From NCBI GenBank assembly GCA_025351405.1, contig JANXVZ010000047.1, positions 1 through 48,754 of the forward strand: DNA of 48,754 bases, in the 5' to 3' direction. The translations under genes were made by a program, and so were the position numbers. The notes below the pieces were generated by a model. It made no database searches, was not told where the DNA came from, and saw only the letters and a list, made by a program, of their open reading frames with translations. Positions 28,624 to 36,614 of this stretch are shown here, piece by piece. Every line of letters starts with the position of its first letter. Positions within the stretch are counted from its first letter, which is position 1. The DNA is from Sphingomonadales bacterium. Lineage in GTDB: Bacteria > Pseudomonadota > Alphaproteobacteria > Sphingomonadales > Sphingomonadaceae.

Positions 28624-28635
28624 GTTCTGATGACC

Positions 28636-30339
28636 TTAAAGCGTCTTGCCGGCAGCGACCTGAAGCTGGTCGGCGATCGGCCCCAGCGCCAGGCTGGGCA
28701 GGAACGTCAGCCCGCCGACAATAACGATGACGGCAATGAGGAGGCCGATCCAAAGTGGCCCCGTGGTCGGGAACGAGCCCGGCCCCGCCGGCACATGACG
28801 CTTGGCAGCCAGCCCGCCGGCGATCGCCAGCACCGGCAGCAGCACGCCGAAGCGGCCAACGAACATCGCAAGCGCCAGCAGGCTGTTGTAAAACGGCGTG
28901 TTGCCCGACAGCCCACCAAAGGCGCTGCCATTGTTGGCGGCGGCGCTGCTGAAGGCATAAAGGATTTCCGAAAATCCATGCGGGCCTTTTGCCAACGGCC
29001 CGGCCAGCCCCGCCGGCACCACACTCGCGACTGCGGCGAGGCCAAGGATCGCCAATGGCGGGATGACGATGGCGATCACCGACAGTTTCATCTCGCGCGC
29101 CTCGATCTTCTTGCCGACATATTCAGGCGTGCGGCCGACCATCAACCCCGCGACGAACACCGCGAGGATGGCGTAGACGAGGATCGCGTACAGGCCCGAG
29201 CCGACACCCCCGATGATCAGCTCACCCAGTTGCATGTTGAACAGCGCCACCAGCCCGGCCAAGGGCATCAGGCTGTCGTGCATGGCGATCACGGCGCCCG
29301 TGGATGTAGCGGTGGTGACGGTGGCATAAAGCGCGCTGGCAGCGATGCCGAAGCGCACCTCCTTGCCCTCCATATTGGCCCCGACAGCGCCGAGCGCCTG
29401 ATGTATGGGGTTGCCGGCCGCCTCCGCCCAATAGGCCGCGACCGTACCGACCGTGAGCATGATGACCATGGCCGCCAGCAGCGCCCAGCCCTGGCGCGTC
29501 GACCCGACTGCCTTGCCGAACAGCCAGGTCAGCCCGGCACCGATGGCGATGATGGAGAGCAGTTGCACAAGATTGGCCAGCGCCGTGGGGTTTTCGAACG
29601 GGTGGGCCGAATTGGCATTGAAGAAGCCGCCGCCGTTGGTGCCAAGCTGCTTGATCGCCAGTTGCGACGCCACCGGACCGAGCGCGATGACCTGTCGCTT
29701 GCCCTCCAACGTCGTGGCCGTGACGCTGGCGACAAGGGTCTGCGGTACCCCTTGCGTTACATAGAACAGCGCCAGGACAATGCTCAGCGGCAGCAACAGA
29801 TAAAGCGTGATCCGCGTCACATCGGCCCAGAAGTTGCCGATGCCGGCCGACTGGCGGCGGGCAAAGCCGCGGATAAAGGCGAACGCCACGGCAATGCCGG
29901 TCGCCGCCGACAGGAAGTTCTGCACCGTCAGCCCGGCCATCTGAGAAAAATGCGACAGCGTGGTCTCGCCGCCATAGTTCTGCCAGTTGGTGTTGGTAAC
30001 AAAGCTGATTGCCGTGTTGAACGCCAACAGCGTCTCGACTCCCGGAAAACCCTGCGGGTTAAACGGAAGCACGCCCTGCAGCTTCAATATGGCGAACAGC
30101 AGGATGATGCCGCCGGTATTCAGCGCCATCACGGCCACCGCATAGGCCACCCAGCCCTGTTCGCGGCGCGGATCAACGCCGGCGAGACGATAGAACCCGC
30201 GTTCCACCGGGCCGATCGCCACCGCCATCGGCATGCGCTCGCCGAGATAAAGTCGATACAGAAATGCACCCATCGGCCGCGCCAGCGCAACCAGCAGCAC
30301 TATGAACAGGAGGATCAGGCCCCAACCGGCGATCGTCAT
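28636..30339 (-). CDS. kdpA: Potassium-transporting ATPase subunit KdpA
   Basis: A 567-residue, roughly ten-helix protein of the superfamily of potassium transporters that binds and translocates K+. The selectivity-filter repeats are visible as [18 protein letters not shown] and [15 protein letters not shown]. The length is normal for the family. It starts 13 bases after kdpF and is followed by kdpB. Confidence 0.97.
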   Translation of the reverse strand: MTIAGWGLILLFIVLLVALARPMGAFLYRLYLGERMPMAVAIGPVERGFYRLAGVDPRREQGWVAYAVAVMALNTGGIILLFAILKLQGVLPFNPQGFPGVETLLAFNTAISFVTNTNWQNYGGETTLSHFSQMAGLTVQNFLSAATGIAVAFAFIRGFARRQSAGIGNFWADVTRITLYLLLPLSIVLALFYVTQGVPQTLVASVTATTLEGKRQVIALGPVASQLAIKQLGTNGGGFFNANSAHPFENPTALANLVQLLSIIAIGAGLTWLFGKAVGSTRQGWALLAAMVIMLTVGTVAAYWAEAAGNPIHQALGAVGANMEGKEVRFGIAASALYATVTTATSTGAVIAMHDSLMPLAGLVALFNMQLGELIIGGVGSGLYAILVYAILAVFVAGLMVGRTPEYVGKKIEAREMKLSVIAIVIPPLAILGLAAVASVVPAGLAGPLAKGPHGFSEILYAFSSAAANNGSAFGGLSGNTPFYNSLLALAMFVGRFGVLLPVLAIAGGLAAKRHVPAGPGSFPTTGPLWIGLLIAVIVIVGGLTFLPSLALGPIADQLQVAAGKTL

Positions 30340-30352
30340 GGTGCCGACCCCT

Positions 30353-30442
30353 TCAAAATCGTTCGGGACGCGCCAGCACGGCGAGCAGATAGATGAGCAC
30401 GACGACCGAAACGACGGCGCCCAGCGCGGTATCGAAACCCAT
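30353..30442 (-). CDS. kdpF: Potassium-transporting ATPase subunit KdpF
   Basis: A 29-residue single-helix peptide that stabilises the Kdp complex. The sequence is one hydrophobic span ([14 protein letters not shown]) ending in the family-typical A-R-P-E-R-F. The ATG at 30442 lies inside a longer open frame, but only this part matches KdpF, and it stands directly before kdpA. Confidence 0.88.
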   Translation of the reverse strand: MGFDTALGAVVSVVVLIYLLAVLARPERF

Positions 30443-30569
30443 ATCGAGTGGTCCTGTTGCGGGTGTTACCACCGCGCTTTGACCACTGACCGCCATCACG
30501 GCGCTGCGGTGAAATCCCGCCACTGCCGTAAAATCGGCATAAGATTTATTGTCACAAGGGGGGATGCCT
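30443..30569 (-). promoter_or_regulatory. kdp operon promoter region
   Basis: A 127-base spacer between yciB and kdpF, both on the minus strand. It contains the most AT-rich patch nearby (about 30529-30560), the kind of sequence KdpE binds. A precise KdpE site or promoter cannot be set by eye. Confidence 0.4.
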
Positions 30570-31163
30570 TCAGGCGTCGGGGTCGGTCTCGAGTGTATGC
30601 TTGGAAATGATCGGCGCCTGCACCAGTGCAAACACCACCGTCGCCAACGTCACCCCCCAGACCTTGAAGTTGACCCATTGGTCGGTGGTCAGCATCCGCC
30701 GCGCAACTTCGTTCGACAGAGCAAGGACGAGGAAGAACCCGGCCCAGTTGCGGGTCAGCTTTACCCATCCACGATCGTCAAGCCTGGGCATCGCGTCGTG
30801 CAGGACCAGTTTGAGATACGGGCGGCGCGTGGCAAGTCCGAAGCCAAGGATGCTGGCAAACATCACATAGATCAACGTGGGTTTGACCTTGATGAACGTT
30901 TCGTCCTGCAACCACAGGGTAAGCCCGCCGAGAACCAGGACAATGACCCCGGTGAGGATGAGCATCGGCGGGATGCGGCGGGTGCGAACCCAGGAAAACG
31001 CCATGGCGACCAGCGTTGCAACCATGAAGGCTGCAGTGGCGGCAAAAAGCCCTCCGAACTTGTTGGCGGCAAAGAACACCAGCAACGGGCCGAAATCGAC
31101 GGCGAGCTTCAGCGGCGTCGAGAGTGCCGGTCGGGCGGTCGGTGTGACGGTGGGTTTGCGCAT
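30570..31163 (-). CDS. Inner-membrane septation protein A family (YciB/IspZ)
   Basis: A 197-residue protein with five to six membrane helices, of the YciB family linked to cell-envelope integrity and division. The family signature L-K-L-A-V-D-F-G-P-L-L-V-F-F-A-A-N-K is clear near the N-terminus, and N-E-V-A-R with W-V-N-F-K-V-W lie in the C-terminal part. ATG 31163 fits the family start; the open frame to 31214 adds 17 residues without support. Confidence 0.92.
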   Translation of the reverse strand: MRKPTVTPTARPALSTPLKLAVDFGPLLVFFAANKFGGLFAATAAFMVATLVAMAFSWVRTRRIPPMLILTGVIVLVLGGLTLWLQDETFIKVKPTLIYVMFASILGFGLATRRPYLKLVLHDAMPRLDDRGWVKLTRNWAGFFLVLALSNEVARRMLTTDQWVNFKVWGVTLATVVFALVQAPIISKHTLETDPDA

Positions 31164-31217
31164 CGCCAAGGCCCTAACCGCTTTTGCGACCGGGCGAAAC
31201 CGTTCGTCCGGCATCGG

Positions 31218-31247
31218 GTATCATGCCTGCCTGCGCCGGCATGATAC
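31218..31247. repeat. Perfect 10-bp inverted repeat between yciB and ccmA
   Basis: GTATCATGCC (31218-31227) and GGCATGATAC (31238-31247) form a perfect stem around a 10-nt GC-rich loop. There is no T-run. It may be a REP-like element or an operator in the divergent yciB/ccmA spacer. Confidence 0.7.
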
Positions 31248-31285
31248 GCCATTCTATCCTTGCGCCGAGCCGCTCGGGCGCTAGC

Positions 31286-31882
31286 GTGCCGCCTGTGTCG
31301 CTGGAAAATCTCACGGAACCGTTGGTTGTTGCTGGTCTTGGATGCAGGCGGGGCGGCCGGTTGCTGTTCGACGGCATCGGTTTCACGCTCGCGCCCGGTG
31401 GTGCGTTGCAGCTAGAGGGCCCCAACGGCAGTGGAAAATCCAGCCTGTTGCGTATCCTCGCCGGGCTGCTCTCCCCGTCAGATGGAGCGGTCAGCGGCGG
31501 TGGCGAGCGCGGCTTCCTGGGGCATGAGACGGCGCTCAAGGCGCGCATCGCACTCGGCGACGAGTTGCGGCACTGGGCCCGGCTCGATGGTGGGGAGACG
31601 CGGTTGGCAGCAGCGATGGCGGCGATGAACCTGACAGGGCTGGCGGAGGTGCCGTGTCGCCACCTGTCGAGCGGCCAGCGCCGCCGGGCCGGGCTGGCGC
31701 GGGTGCTCGCCAGCGGTGCACCGTTGTGGCTTCTCGACGAACCGACGGCCGGCCTCGATCTCGCATCATCGGCGATGCTGGCCGCGGCGATGGCGGCGCA
31801 CCGCGCGGTTGGCGGCATGGTGGTCGCGGCTGTGCACGGCGACATCGGGCTTGCCGCTCCGGCCGTGTTGAAGCTGGGTTGA
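31286..31882 (+). CDS. ccmA: Heme exporter ATP-binding protein CcmA
   Basis: The ABC ATPase of the cytochrome c maturation system I, which releases holo-CcmE for heme delivery. About 198 residues from GTG 31286, with Walker A G-P-N-G-S-G-K-S-S, the signature L-S-S-G-Q-R-R-R and Walker B L-W-L-L-D-E-P. GTG 31295 is an alternative start. The open frame goes further upstream through the inverted repeat, which makes that part unlikely to be coding. The stop overlaps ccmB. The cytochromes made nearby (PufC and the lipid-anchored cytochrome c) depend on this pathway. Confidence 0.9.
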   Translation: MPPVSLENLTEPLVVAGLGCRRGGRLLFDGIGFTLAPGGALQLEGPNGSGKSSLLRILAGLLSPSDGAVSGGGERGFLGHETALKARIALGDELRHWARLDGGETRLAAAMAAMNLTGLAEVPCRHLSSGQRRRAGLARVLASGAPLWLLDEPTAGLDLASSAMLAAAMAAHRAVGGMVVAAVHGDIGLAAPAVLKLG

Positions 31883-32508
31883 TGTTCCTCATTCTTGTCC
31901 GACGCGACCTGGCGCTCGTCATGCGATCGCCGGCGCTATGGATGCCGGTGGTGTTTTTCGTGCTGGTGGCGGCATTGTTCCCCTTCGCCGTCGGTCCCGA
32001 TGCGCGACTGTTGACACGAATTGCGCCCGGCGTCGTCTGGGTTGCCGCCTTGCTGGCGGCACTGTTGCCGGTCGAAACCCTCATCGCCCCCGACGTCGAG
32101 GATGGCACAATCGACCAGCTCGCCAGCCGCGGCATTGCCATGGAGTTGGTCGCTGCGGCACGAATCGTTGCGCATTGGCTTGGCTTCGCGCTGCCGTTGC
32201 TGGCGGCGTTGCCCATCGCGGCGGTGCTCGTCGGCATGGATGTGGCGCAAGGCTGGCGGCTGGCACTGGCGCTGCTGCTCGGCACGCCGGCATTGGCGGC
32301 GCTGGCGGTGGTGGCGGCGGCGTTGACGGCAGGGTTGCGCGGCGGCGGTGCGCTTGCCGGTCTCATCATCCTGCCGCTGGCGTTGCCGGTCTTGATTTTC
32401 GGGGTGGGAAGCGATGCTCCCGGTGCGCTGAGGCTGCTTGCCGCGGCGAGCCTGGTCGCGGTTGCAATCGGCCCATTTGCTGCGGCGGCCGCCCTGCGCC
32501 AGGACTGA
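31882..32508 (+). CDS. ccmB: Heme exporter membrane protein CcmB
   Basis: A 208-residue permease with six hydrophobic spans, partner of CcmA in cytochrome c maturation. The start M-F-L-I-L-V-R-R-D-L and the segment P-D-V-E-D-G-T-I-D-Q-L are family-typical. ATG 31882 shares one base with the ccmA stop (TGATG). ccmC, often next, is not found; a cytochrome c gene follows instead. Confidence 0.93.
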   Translation: MFLILVRRDLALVMRSPALWMPVVFFVLVAALFPFAVGPDARLLTRIAPGVVWVAALLAALLPVETLIAPDVEDGTIDQLASRGIAMELVAAARIVAHWLGFALPLLAALPIAAVLVGMDVAQGWRLALALLLGTPALAALAVVAAALTAGLRGGGALAGLIILPLALPVLIFGVGSDAPGALRLLAAASLVAVAIGPFAAAAALRQD

Positions 32509-32632
32509 ACCCCTGCGAAGGCGTATAAAAAAAACCTATGGCCCTGAATCGCCATCTCGCCGCACCCGGATTGCGAGCGAATTTGAAGCGTGTATATCTG
32601 CGCCATCATTTCCGGGGAAAAAGGGAGATAAA

Positions 32633-33208
32633 ATGATCGCTTCCAAGACTGCACTGCGTTTGTTCGCCAGCTTCGCTGTCATGTGCACCGTAGCTGCCTG
32701 CGGCCAGAAGGCTGCCGACACGACGACAACCACGACGACGACGGCCGATGCGACGGCTCCGGCCGCAGCACCTGCTGCCGATGCGACTGCTGCTGCACCC
32801 GCCGCGCCTGCCGCTGCTCCGGCTGCTACCGACGCCGCTGCTGCGCCAGCCGCAACAGCTGCCGCTGCTCCCGCCGCCGGCGGCGTCACCTACGCATCGT
32901 TCAAAGGCGATGCCACCAAGGGTGCCAACGTTTTCGTCCAGTGCAAGACCTGCCATGTCGCCGAAAAGGGCGTGAACCGCGTCGGCCCGTCGCTTTGGGC
33001 TGTCGTTGGCCGCCATTCGGGCAGCATCGAGGGCTTCAAATATTCACCAGCCAACAAGAACAGCGGCATCGTCTGGACCGAGGAGGAGCTGTTCACCTAT
33101 CTCGAGCATCCGCAGAAGACGATCCCCGGCACCTACATGTCCTTCGCCGGCCTCAAGTCGCCGCAGGATCGCGCCGACGTGATCGCCTATCTGAAGACCA
33201 AGGCATAA
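32633..33208 (+). CDS. Membrane-anchored class I cytochrome c
   Basis: A 191-residue c-type cytochrome of the c2/cy sort. A signal sequence ends in a lipobox-like V-A-A-C (C23). Residues 30-82 are a low-complexity linker (eight Thr in a row, then Ala/Pro repeats), which can act as a flexible tether. The heme domain has C-K-T-C-H (104-108) and a likely axial Met169 in G-T-Y-M-S-F-A-G-L, with W-T near W148. An AAGGGAG site precedes ATG 32633. Its place beside photosynthesis genes and the presence of pufC suggest it carries electrons to the reaction centre or to a terminal oxidase. This is inference. Confidence 0.93.
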   Translation: MIASKTALRLFASFAVMCTVAACGQKAADTTTTTTTTADATAPAAAPAADATAAAPAAPAAAPAATDAAAAPAATAAAAPAAGGVTYASFKGDATKGANVFVQCKTCHVAEKGVNRVGPSLWAVVGRHSGSIEGFKYSPANKNSGIVWTEEELFTYLEHPQKTIPGTYMSFAGLKSPQDRADVIAYLKTKA

Positions 33209-33232
33209 GACGACCGACTCCGGGTGGCATGG

Positions 33233-33264
33233 AAAGGGCGTCCGCTTTGGCGGGCGCCCTTTTT
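33233..33264 (+). terminator. Rho-independent terminator after cytochrome c gene
   Basis: A 10-bp stem (33236-33245 with 33250-33259, one G-T pair) with a 4-nt loop, followed by five T. It separates the cytochrome gene from the opposing tspO-side operon. Confidence 0.92.
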
Positions 33265-33298
33265 GTTGCGGGATAAGGAGATCGGCTTCGGGGACCCG

Positions 33299-33547
33299 CT
33301 AGCGTCTCCGCCGCACATCCTCGAGATGCGCCGGCAGCGAGAGCAACAACCACGACGCCACCCACAGGCAGCCGGCACCGGTGAGCGCGGCCCGCAAAGC
33401 GAGCATCATCAGCGCGCCGGGCAACAGCATGAACAGCACATCGGCGGGCGCCCGCCGGCGCCCCAGCCAAAGCCCTTCGACCAGCATGAACACCAGCACC
33501 ATGTCGACAGCGTGGCCACTGGCAACCAGCGCGGCGATGGTGCTCAA
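33299..33547 (-). CDS. Small membrane protein coupled to tspO, 82 residues
   Basis: I do not recognise the family. The product is mostly three hydrophobic spans with a basic loop (L-G-R-R-R-A-P-A) and ends in D-V-R-R-R-R. The frame opens with TTG at 33547, overlapping the tspO stop as TTGA, the same coupled geometry used by the other genes of this operon. A later ATG (16 codons in) is possible. It would be the last gene of bchG-transporter-bchP-tspO and so may be a photosynthesis-associated factor. Confidence 0.55.
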   Translation of the reverse strand: MSTIAALVASGHAVDMVLVFMLVEGLWLGRRRAPADVLFMLLPGALMMLALRAALTGAGCLWVASWLLLSLPAHLEDVRRRR

Positions 33548-34050
33548 CCAAAGGGTCCGTTCAATTGTGAAACGGCTTCATTGAGGATCGCGGCAAAGCT
33601 TACCCACAGCAAATAGGGAAGCAACAACAGGGCCGCCGTGCGCGATACCCGCCAGCAGGCGATGATGAGCGCGGCGATCGAAGCCCAGAGCAACCAGACT
33701 TCGATCGCTGCCCAGTCCGGGCGCTGGGCGCGGAAGAACAAAAAGCTCCACAGCAGGTTGAGAAAGCCGTTGAGGGCGAACAGGCCGATGATGCTGGTCG
33801 CGGTCGTGCGGTCAGCGGCCGCGCGCCACGCTGTCACACCGGCTATGGCGCAAAGCGCGAAGATAAGCGTCCAGGCCGGGCCGAAGGCAATGTCGGGTGG
33901 TGCCCAATCGGGCTGTTGCAGGCCATGATACCATGGCCCCAGCCGGGTAATCGTCGCACCCAGCGCGGCGATGACCAAGGCCGATACGCCGGCGATACTT
34001 CCGGGGATCAGCCAGCGTCCGGCGGTCATGCGGCGCTCGCCGTGGCTCAT
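33544..34050 (-). CDS. tspO: Tryptophan-rich sensory protein TspO/MBR
   Basis: A 168-residue, five-helix outer/inner membrane protein that binds tetrapyrroles. In Rhodobacter it damps photosynthesis gene expression in response to oxygen. The family run of Trp residues is seen (P-D-W-A-P-P; L-N-L-L-W-S-F-L-F-F), with N-E-A-V near the end. ATG 34050 has a GGGGAGG site upstream; ATG 34029 would also be in frame. It lies 36 bases behind bchP. Confidence 0.9.
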   Translation of the reverse strand: MSHGERRMTAGRWLIPGSIAGVSALVIAALGATITRLGPWYHGLQQPDWAPPDIAFGPAWTLIFALCAIAGVTAWRAAADRTTATSIIGLFALNGFLNLLWSFLFFRAQRPDWAAIEVWLLWASIAALIIACWRVSRTAALLLLPYLLWVSFAAILNEAVSQLNGPFG

Positions 34051-34086
34051 GCGATCACATCCTCCCCATGGGCCCCGTCGCAAGCG

Positions 34087-35298
34087 CTATTGGGTGCGGG
34101 GCGCCTGCCCGGTGATGGCACCAAGCAGCTGCCCCATGTCCTTTACGAACACCCGCACATGCGCCATCGGGCGTTTCCGCACGAGTTCCTTGTTCATATA
34201 GGATTCCCAGGTCAACTGCTGGATGTCCGGATCTCGGCATAGTTTGACAAATCGCTCCCGCATGTTGTCGCTGCGATACCAGAACCATTGCATGATGCCG
34301 AGGACCATGAACACCCTGCCATGGGTCTTCATGAAGCGTTTGCGCGCGGATTTGAGGGCCACGGGATTGCCCGTGGTGAGAAATTCCCCGGCAGCCTCGG
34401 CCGCCAGCCGTCCCGCTGTCATGGCGTAATAGATGCCTTCGCCAGAAGCGGGCGCGACGACGCCGGCGGCATCGCCCGCGACAACGACATCGCGGCCATT
34501 GTCCCAGCGCTTGCGGGGTTTCAACGGTATCGGCGCGCCTTCGACCCGGACCGTCGGGCAATCGGTCATGCCGACCTGCTCGCGCAGCCGGGCGACCGCG
34601 TCGCGAAGGGGAAAACCCTTGACGGCACTGCCGACGCCAACACTGGTCTTGTCGCCATGCGGAAAAATCCACGCATAGAAATCCGGTGACAGATTGCCCT
34701 GATAATAGACGTCGCAGCGCCCGGCCTCAAACCCGTTGACGCCATCGGCGGGCGATTCGATAACCTCATGATAGGCCGAAACGAATGGCACTTTTTCGTT
34801 GGCCGGCAATGCCGCGCGGGCGACGGCGGAATTGCCACCGTCGCAGCCGATAACCACCTTTGCACGAACCCGGGTGCGCTCGCTGCCGCGCGCTTCGCCC
34901 TTGGCGCGGTAGGCTATGACGGCGGTGCCGTCCGGATCGCGCTCGAGCGCCTCGAACGTACCATCGATGCGGGTGGCACCATGCCCGGCGGCGCGGACGC
35001 GCAACCATTCATCGAAAACGTCACGATCGACCATGCCGACAAAGCCATCCCCGACCGGCATATCGACAGCCTTGTGCGAAGGCGCAATCATGCGTGCCGA
35101 GCTGGCACGAGCGCACAACATATCGAGCGGCACGTCGAAGTCCTTGAGGAGCCGTGGCGGTACCGCGCCGCCGCATGGCTTGATCCGTCCGGCGCGATCG
35201 AGCAGCAGGACCTTGTGGCCGGCGCGTGCCAGATCGTCGGCGGCCGTCGCCCCGGATGGTCCACCGCCAACGACGATGGCGTCATAGGTGTCTGTCAT
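34087..35298 (-). CDS. bchP: Geranylgeranyl diphosphate / bacteriochlorophyll reductase BchP
   Basis: A 403-residue flavoprotein that reduces the geranylgeranyl tail of bacteriochlorophyll to phytyl. It has the FAD motif A-I-V-V-G-G-G-P-S-G-A-T (7-18), the family C-G-G-A-V-P-P near residue 42, and the second FAD motif D-V-V-V-A-G-D-A-A-G. The start overlaps the stop of the transporter gene upstream (ATGA). Confidence 0.96.
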   Translation of the reverse strand: MTDTYDAIVVGGGPSGATAADDLARAGHKVLLLDRAGRIKPCGGAVPPRLLKDFDVPLDMLCARASSARMIAPSHKAVDMPVGDGFVGMVDRDVFDEWLRVRAAGHGATRIDGTFEALERDPDGTAVIAYRAKGEARGSERTRVRAKVVIGCDGGNSAVARAALPANEKVPFVSAYHEVIESPADGVNGFEAGRCDVYYQGNLSPDFYAWIFPHGDKTSVGVGSAVKGFPLRDAVARLREQVGMTDCPTVRVEGAPIPLKPRKRWDNGRDVVVAGDAAGVVAPASGEGIYYAMTAGRLAAEAAGEFLTTGNPVALKSARKRFMKTHGRVFMVLGIMQWFWYRSDNMRERFVKLCRDPDIQQLTWESYMNKELVRKRPMAHVRVFVKDMGQLLGAITGQAPRTQ

Positions 35299-36614
35299 GC
35301 AAGAGCCTCCCTGCGGGTGGTGGCGCGGATTGGCGCATCATTCAAACGTGCGGCGATGACCGCTGCAACAAGGAACAGCCCGGCTTCAGCGATGAACACG
35401 AACTCGAAGGCCGGGGCATCGGTGGCAAAGGCGCGGCGGCCAACATCCACGGCGCTGGCACCGATGAAGCCGCCAAGGCCGAACGCAATGGCTTGTGCCG
35501 CACCCCATAATCCCATGCGAATGCCTTCATGCCCTGGGCCATCCTTGCCCGCGAGCTCCATCATTGCGCCGATCGCCGCAACGGCGAAGACGCCATTGGC
35601 AAAGCCGAGCCCGAACACCGTGGGTTGCAACGGCCATCCCGGGCCGGTTTCTGCGGCCATTGCCAGCGCTGCAAGGGCAAGCGCCGAGCCGATGCAGCCG
35701 CCGACGATCCAGCGTTTCAGCCTGCGGGCGGCACCATGCGAGCGATTCCTGCCAAAGCCGTGACCGCCGATGCCGACGAGTACCATCCCGAGCAAGACCC
35801 CGGCATGCTGGACACCCGAAAGCTGGGTCGATTGGCCCGGCGAAAACCCAAAGCGCAACCCGGCGAAGGGTTCAAGGATCAGGTCCTGCATGGAATAGGC
35901 CAGCATCGAGACAAAAACGAAGATGGTGAACAAGCGCGCGATCGGGTCACCCCAGATGGCGCGCAGGGCGACCCCGAACGCCGGGGCCGGACCGGTCCCG
36001 ACCGGCGCTTCGGCATCGCCTTCCACGCCAATCACCCCGACACATGCAAGCAGGAACGCCCCCAAGGCGACCCCGCACGCGACGTGCAACAGCCGTTCCG
36101 GCGAAAATGGCTCCAGCATCCGGCCTGCAACCCCGGCGGTGACGACGATGCCAAGGATCATCATGATCCAGGTCAGCGAGGCAGCGGCCGGCCGGCGTTC
36201 GGGGGCGGTGCGCGTGGCGAGCAAAGCCAGGAGCGACGTGCCGGCGGCGCCGACGCCGACCCCGATCATCGCGTAAGCCAGTACGGACACCGACAATGCG
36301 ATGGCCAAGGAGCCGTGCAACATCAGCGTCGCCTCGGTTGCCAGCACACCGCCCAGCGCCAGCGTCGCCATGCCGCCGATAATCCACGGTGTCCGGCGAC
36401 GTCCGATGTCGGAGCCATGCCCCCATTTCGGCCGGCTGAGCTGCACCGCATAGTGAAAGGCAACGAGGCCCGCAGGCAAGGCCGCAGCTTGCGCATATTC
36501 GACGACCATGACGCGATTGAGAAGCGAGGTCGCCAGCATGACCACTGCGCCGATGGCGCTTTGCACCAGCCCCAGGCGCGCGATGCCCAGCCAATTGAGC
36601 GGAGCGCGGGTCAC
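35295..36614 (-). CDS. PucC/LhaA-family MFS protein (BCH2-type)
   Basis: A 439-residue, twelve-helix protein of the PucC/LhaA/BCH2 major-facilitator branch, thought to handle bacteriochlorophyll or assemble antenna complexes. It has the typical N-terminus (L-G-L-V-Q-S-A-I-G-A; L-N-R-V-M-V-V-E) and G-H-G-S-D-I-G-R-R-R-T-P-W-I. The start is GTG 36614, which overlaps the bchG stop (GTGA) and begins just before the conserved N-terminus; the longer ATG frame lies inside bchG. Its place between bchG and bchP matches the ORF often called bch2 or orf428-like. Confidence 0.93.
   Translation of the reverse strand: MTRAPLNWLGIARLGLVQSAIGAVVMLATSLLNRVMVVEYAQAAALPAGLVAFHYAVQLSRPKWGHGSDIGRRRTPWIIGGMATLALGGVLATEATLMLHGSLAIALSVSVLAYAMIGVGVGAAGTSLLALLATRTAPERRPAAASLTWIMMILGIVVTAGVAGRMLEPFSPERLLHVACGVALGAFLLACVGVIGVEGDAEAPVGTGPAPAFGVALRAIWGDPIARLFTIFVFVSMLAYSMQDLILEPFAGLRFGFSPGQSTQLSGVQHAGVLLGMVLVGIGGHGFGRNRSHGAARRLKRWIVGGCIGSALALAALAMAAETGPGWPLQPTVFGLGFANGVFAVAAIGAMMELAGKDGPGHEGIRMGLWGAAQAIAFGLGGFIGASAVDVGRRAFATDAPAFEFVFIAEAGLFLVAAVIAARLNDAPIRATTRREALA

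Noticed and set aside
26879-28630. 583-codon plus-strand frame opposite kdpB
   Set aside because: Ser/Ala/Pro/Thr-rich shadow without motifs; kdpB with its DKTGT site is the real gene.
28630-30396. 588-codon plus-strand frame opposite kdpA
   Set aside because: Rich in Arg, Gln, Gly and His, typical of antisense of a membrane protein gene; kdpA is clear on the other strand.
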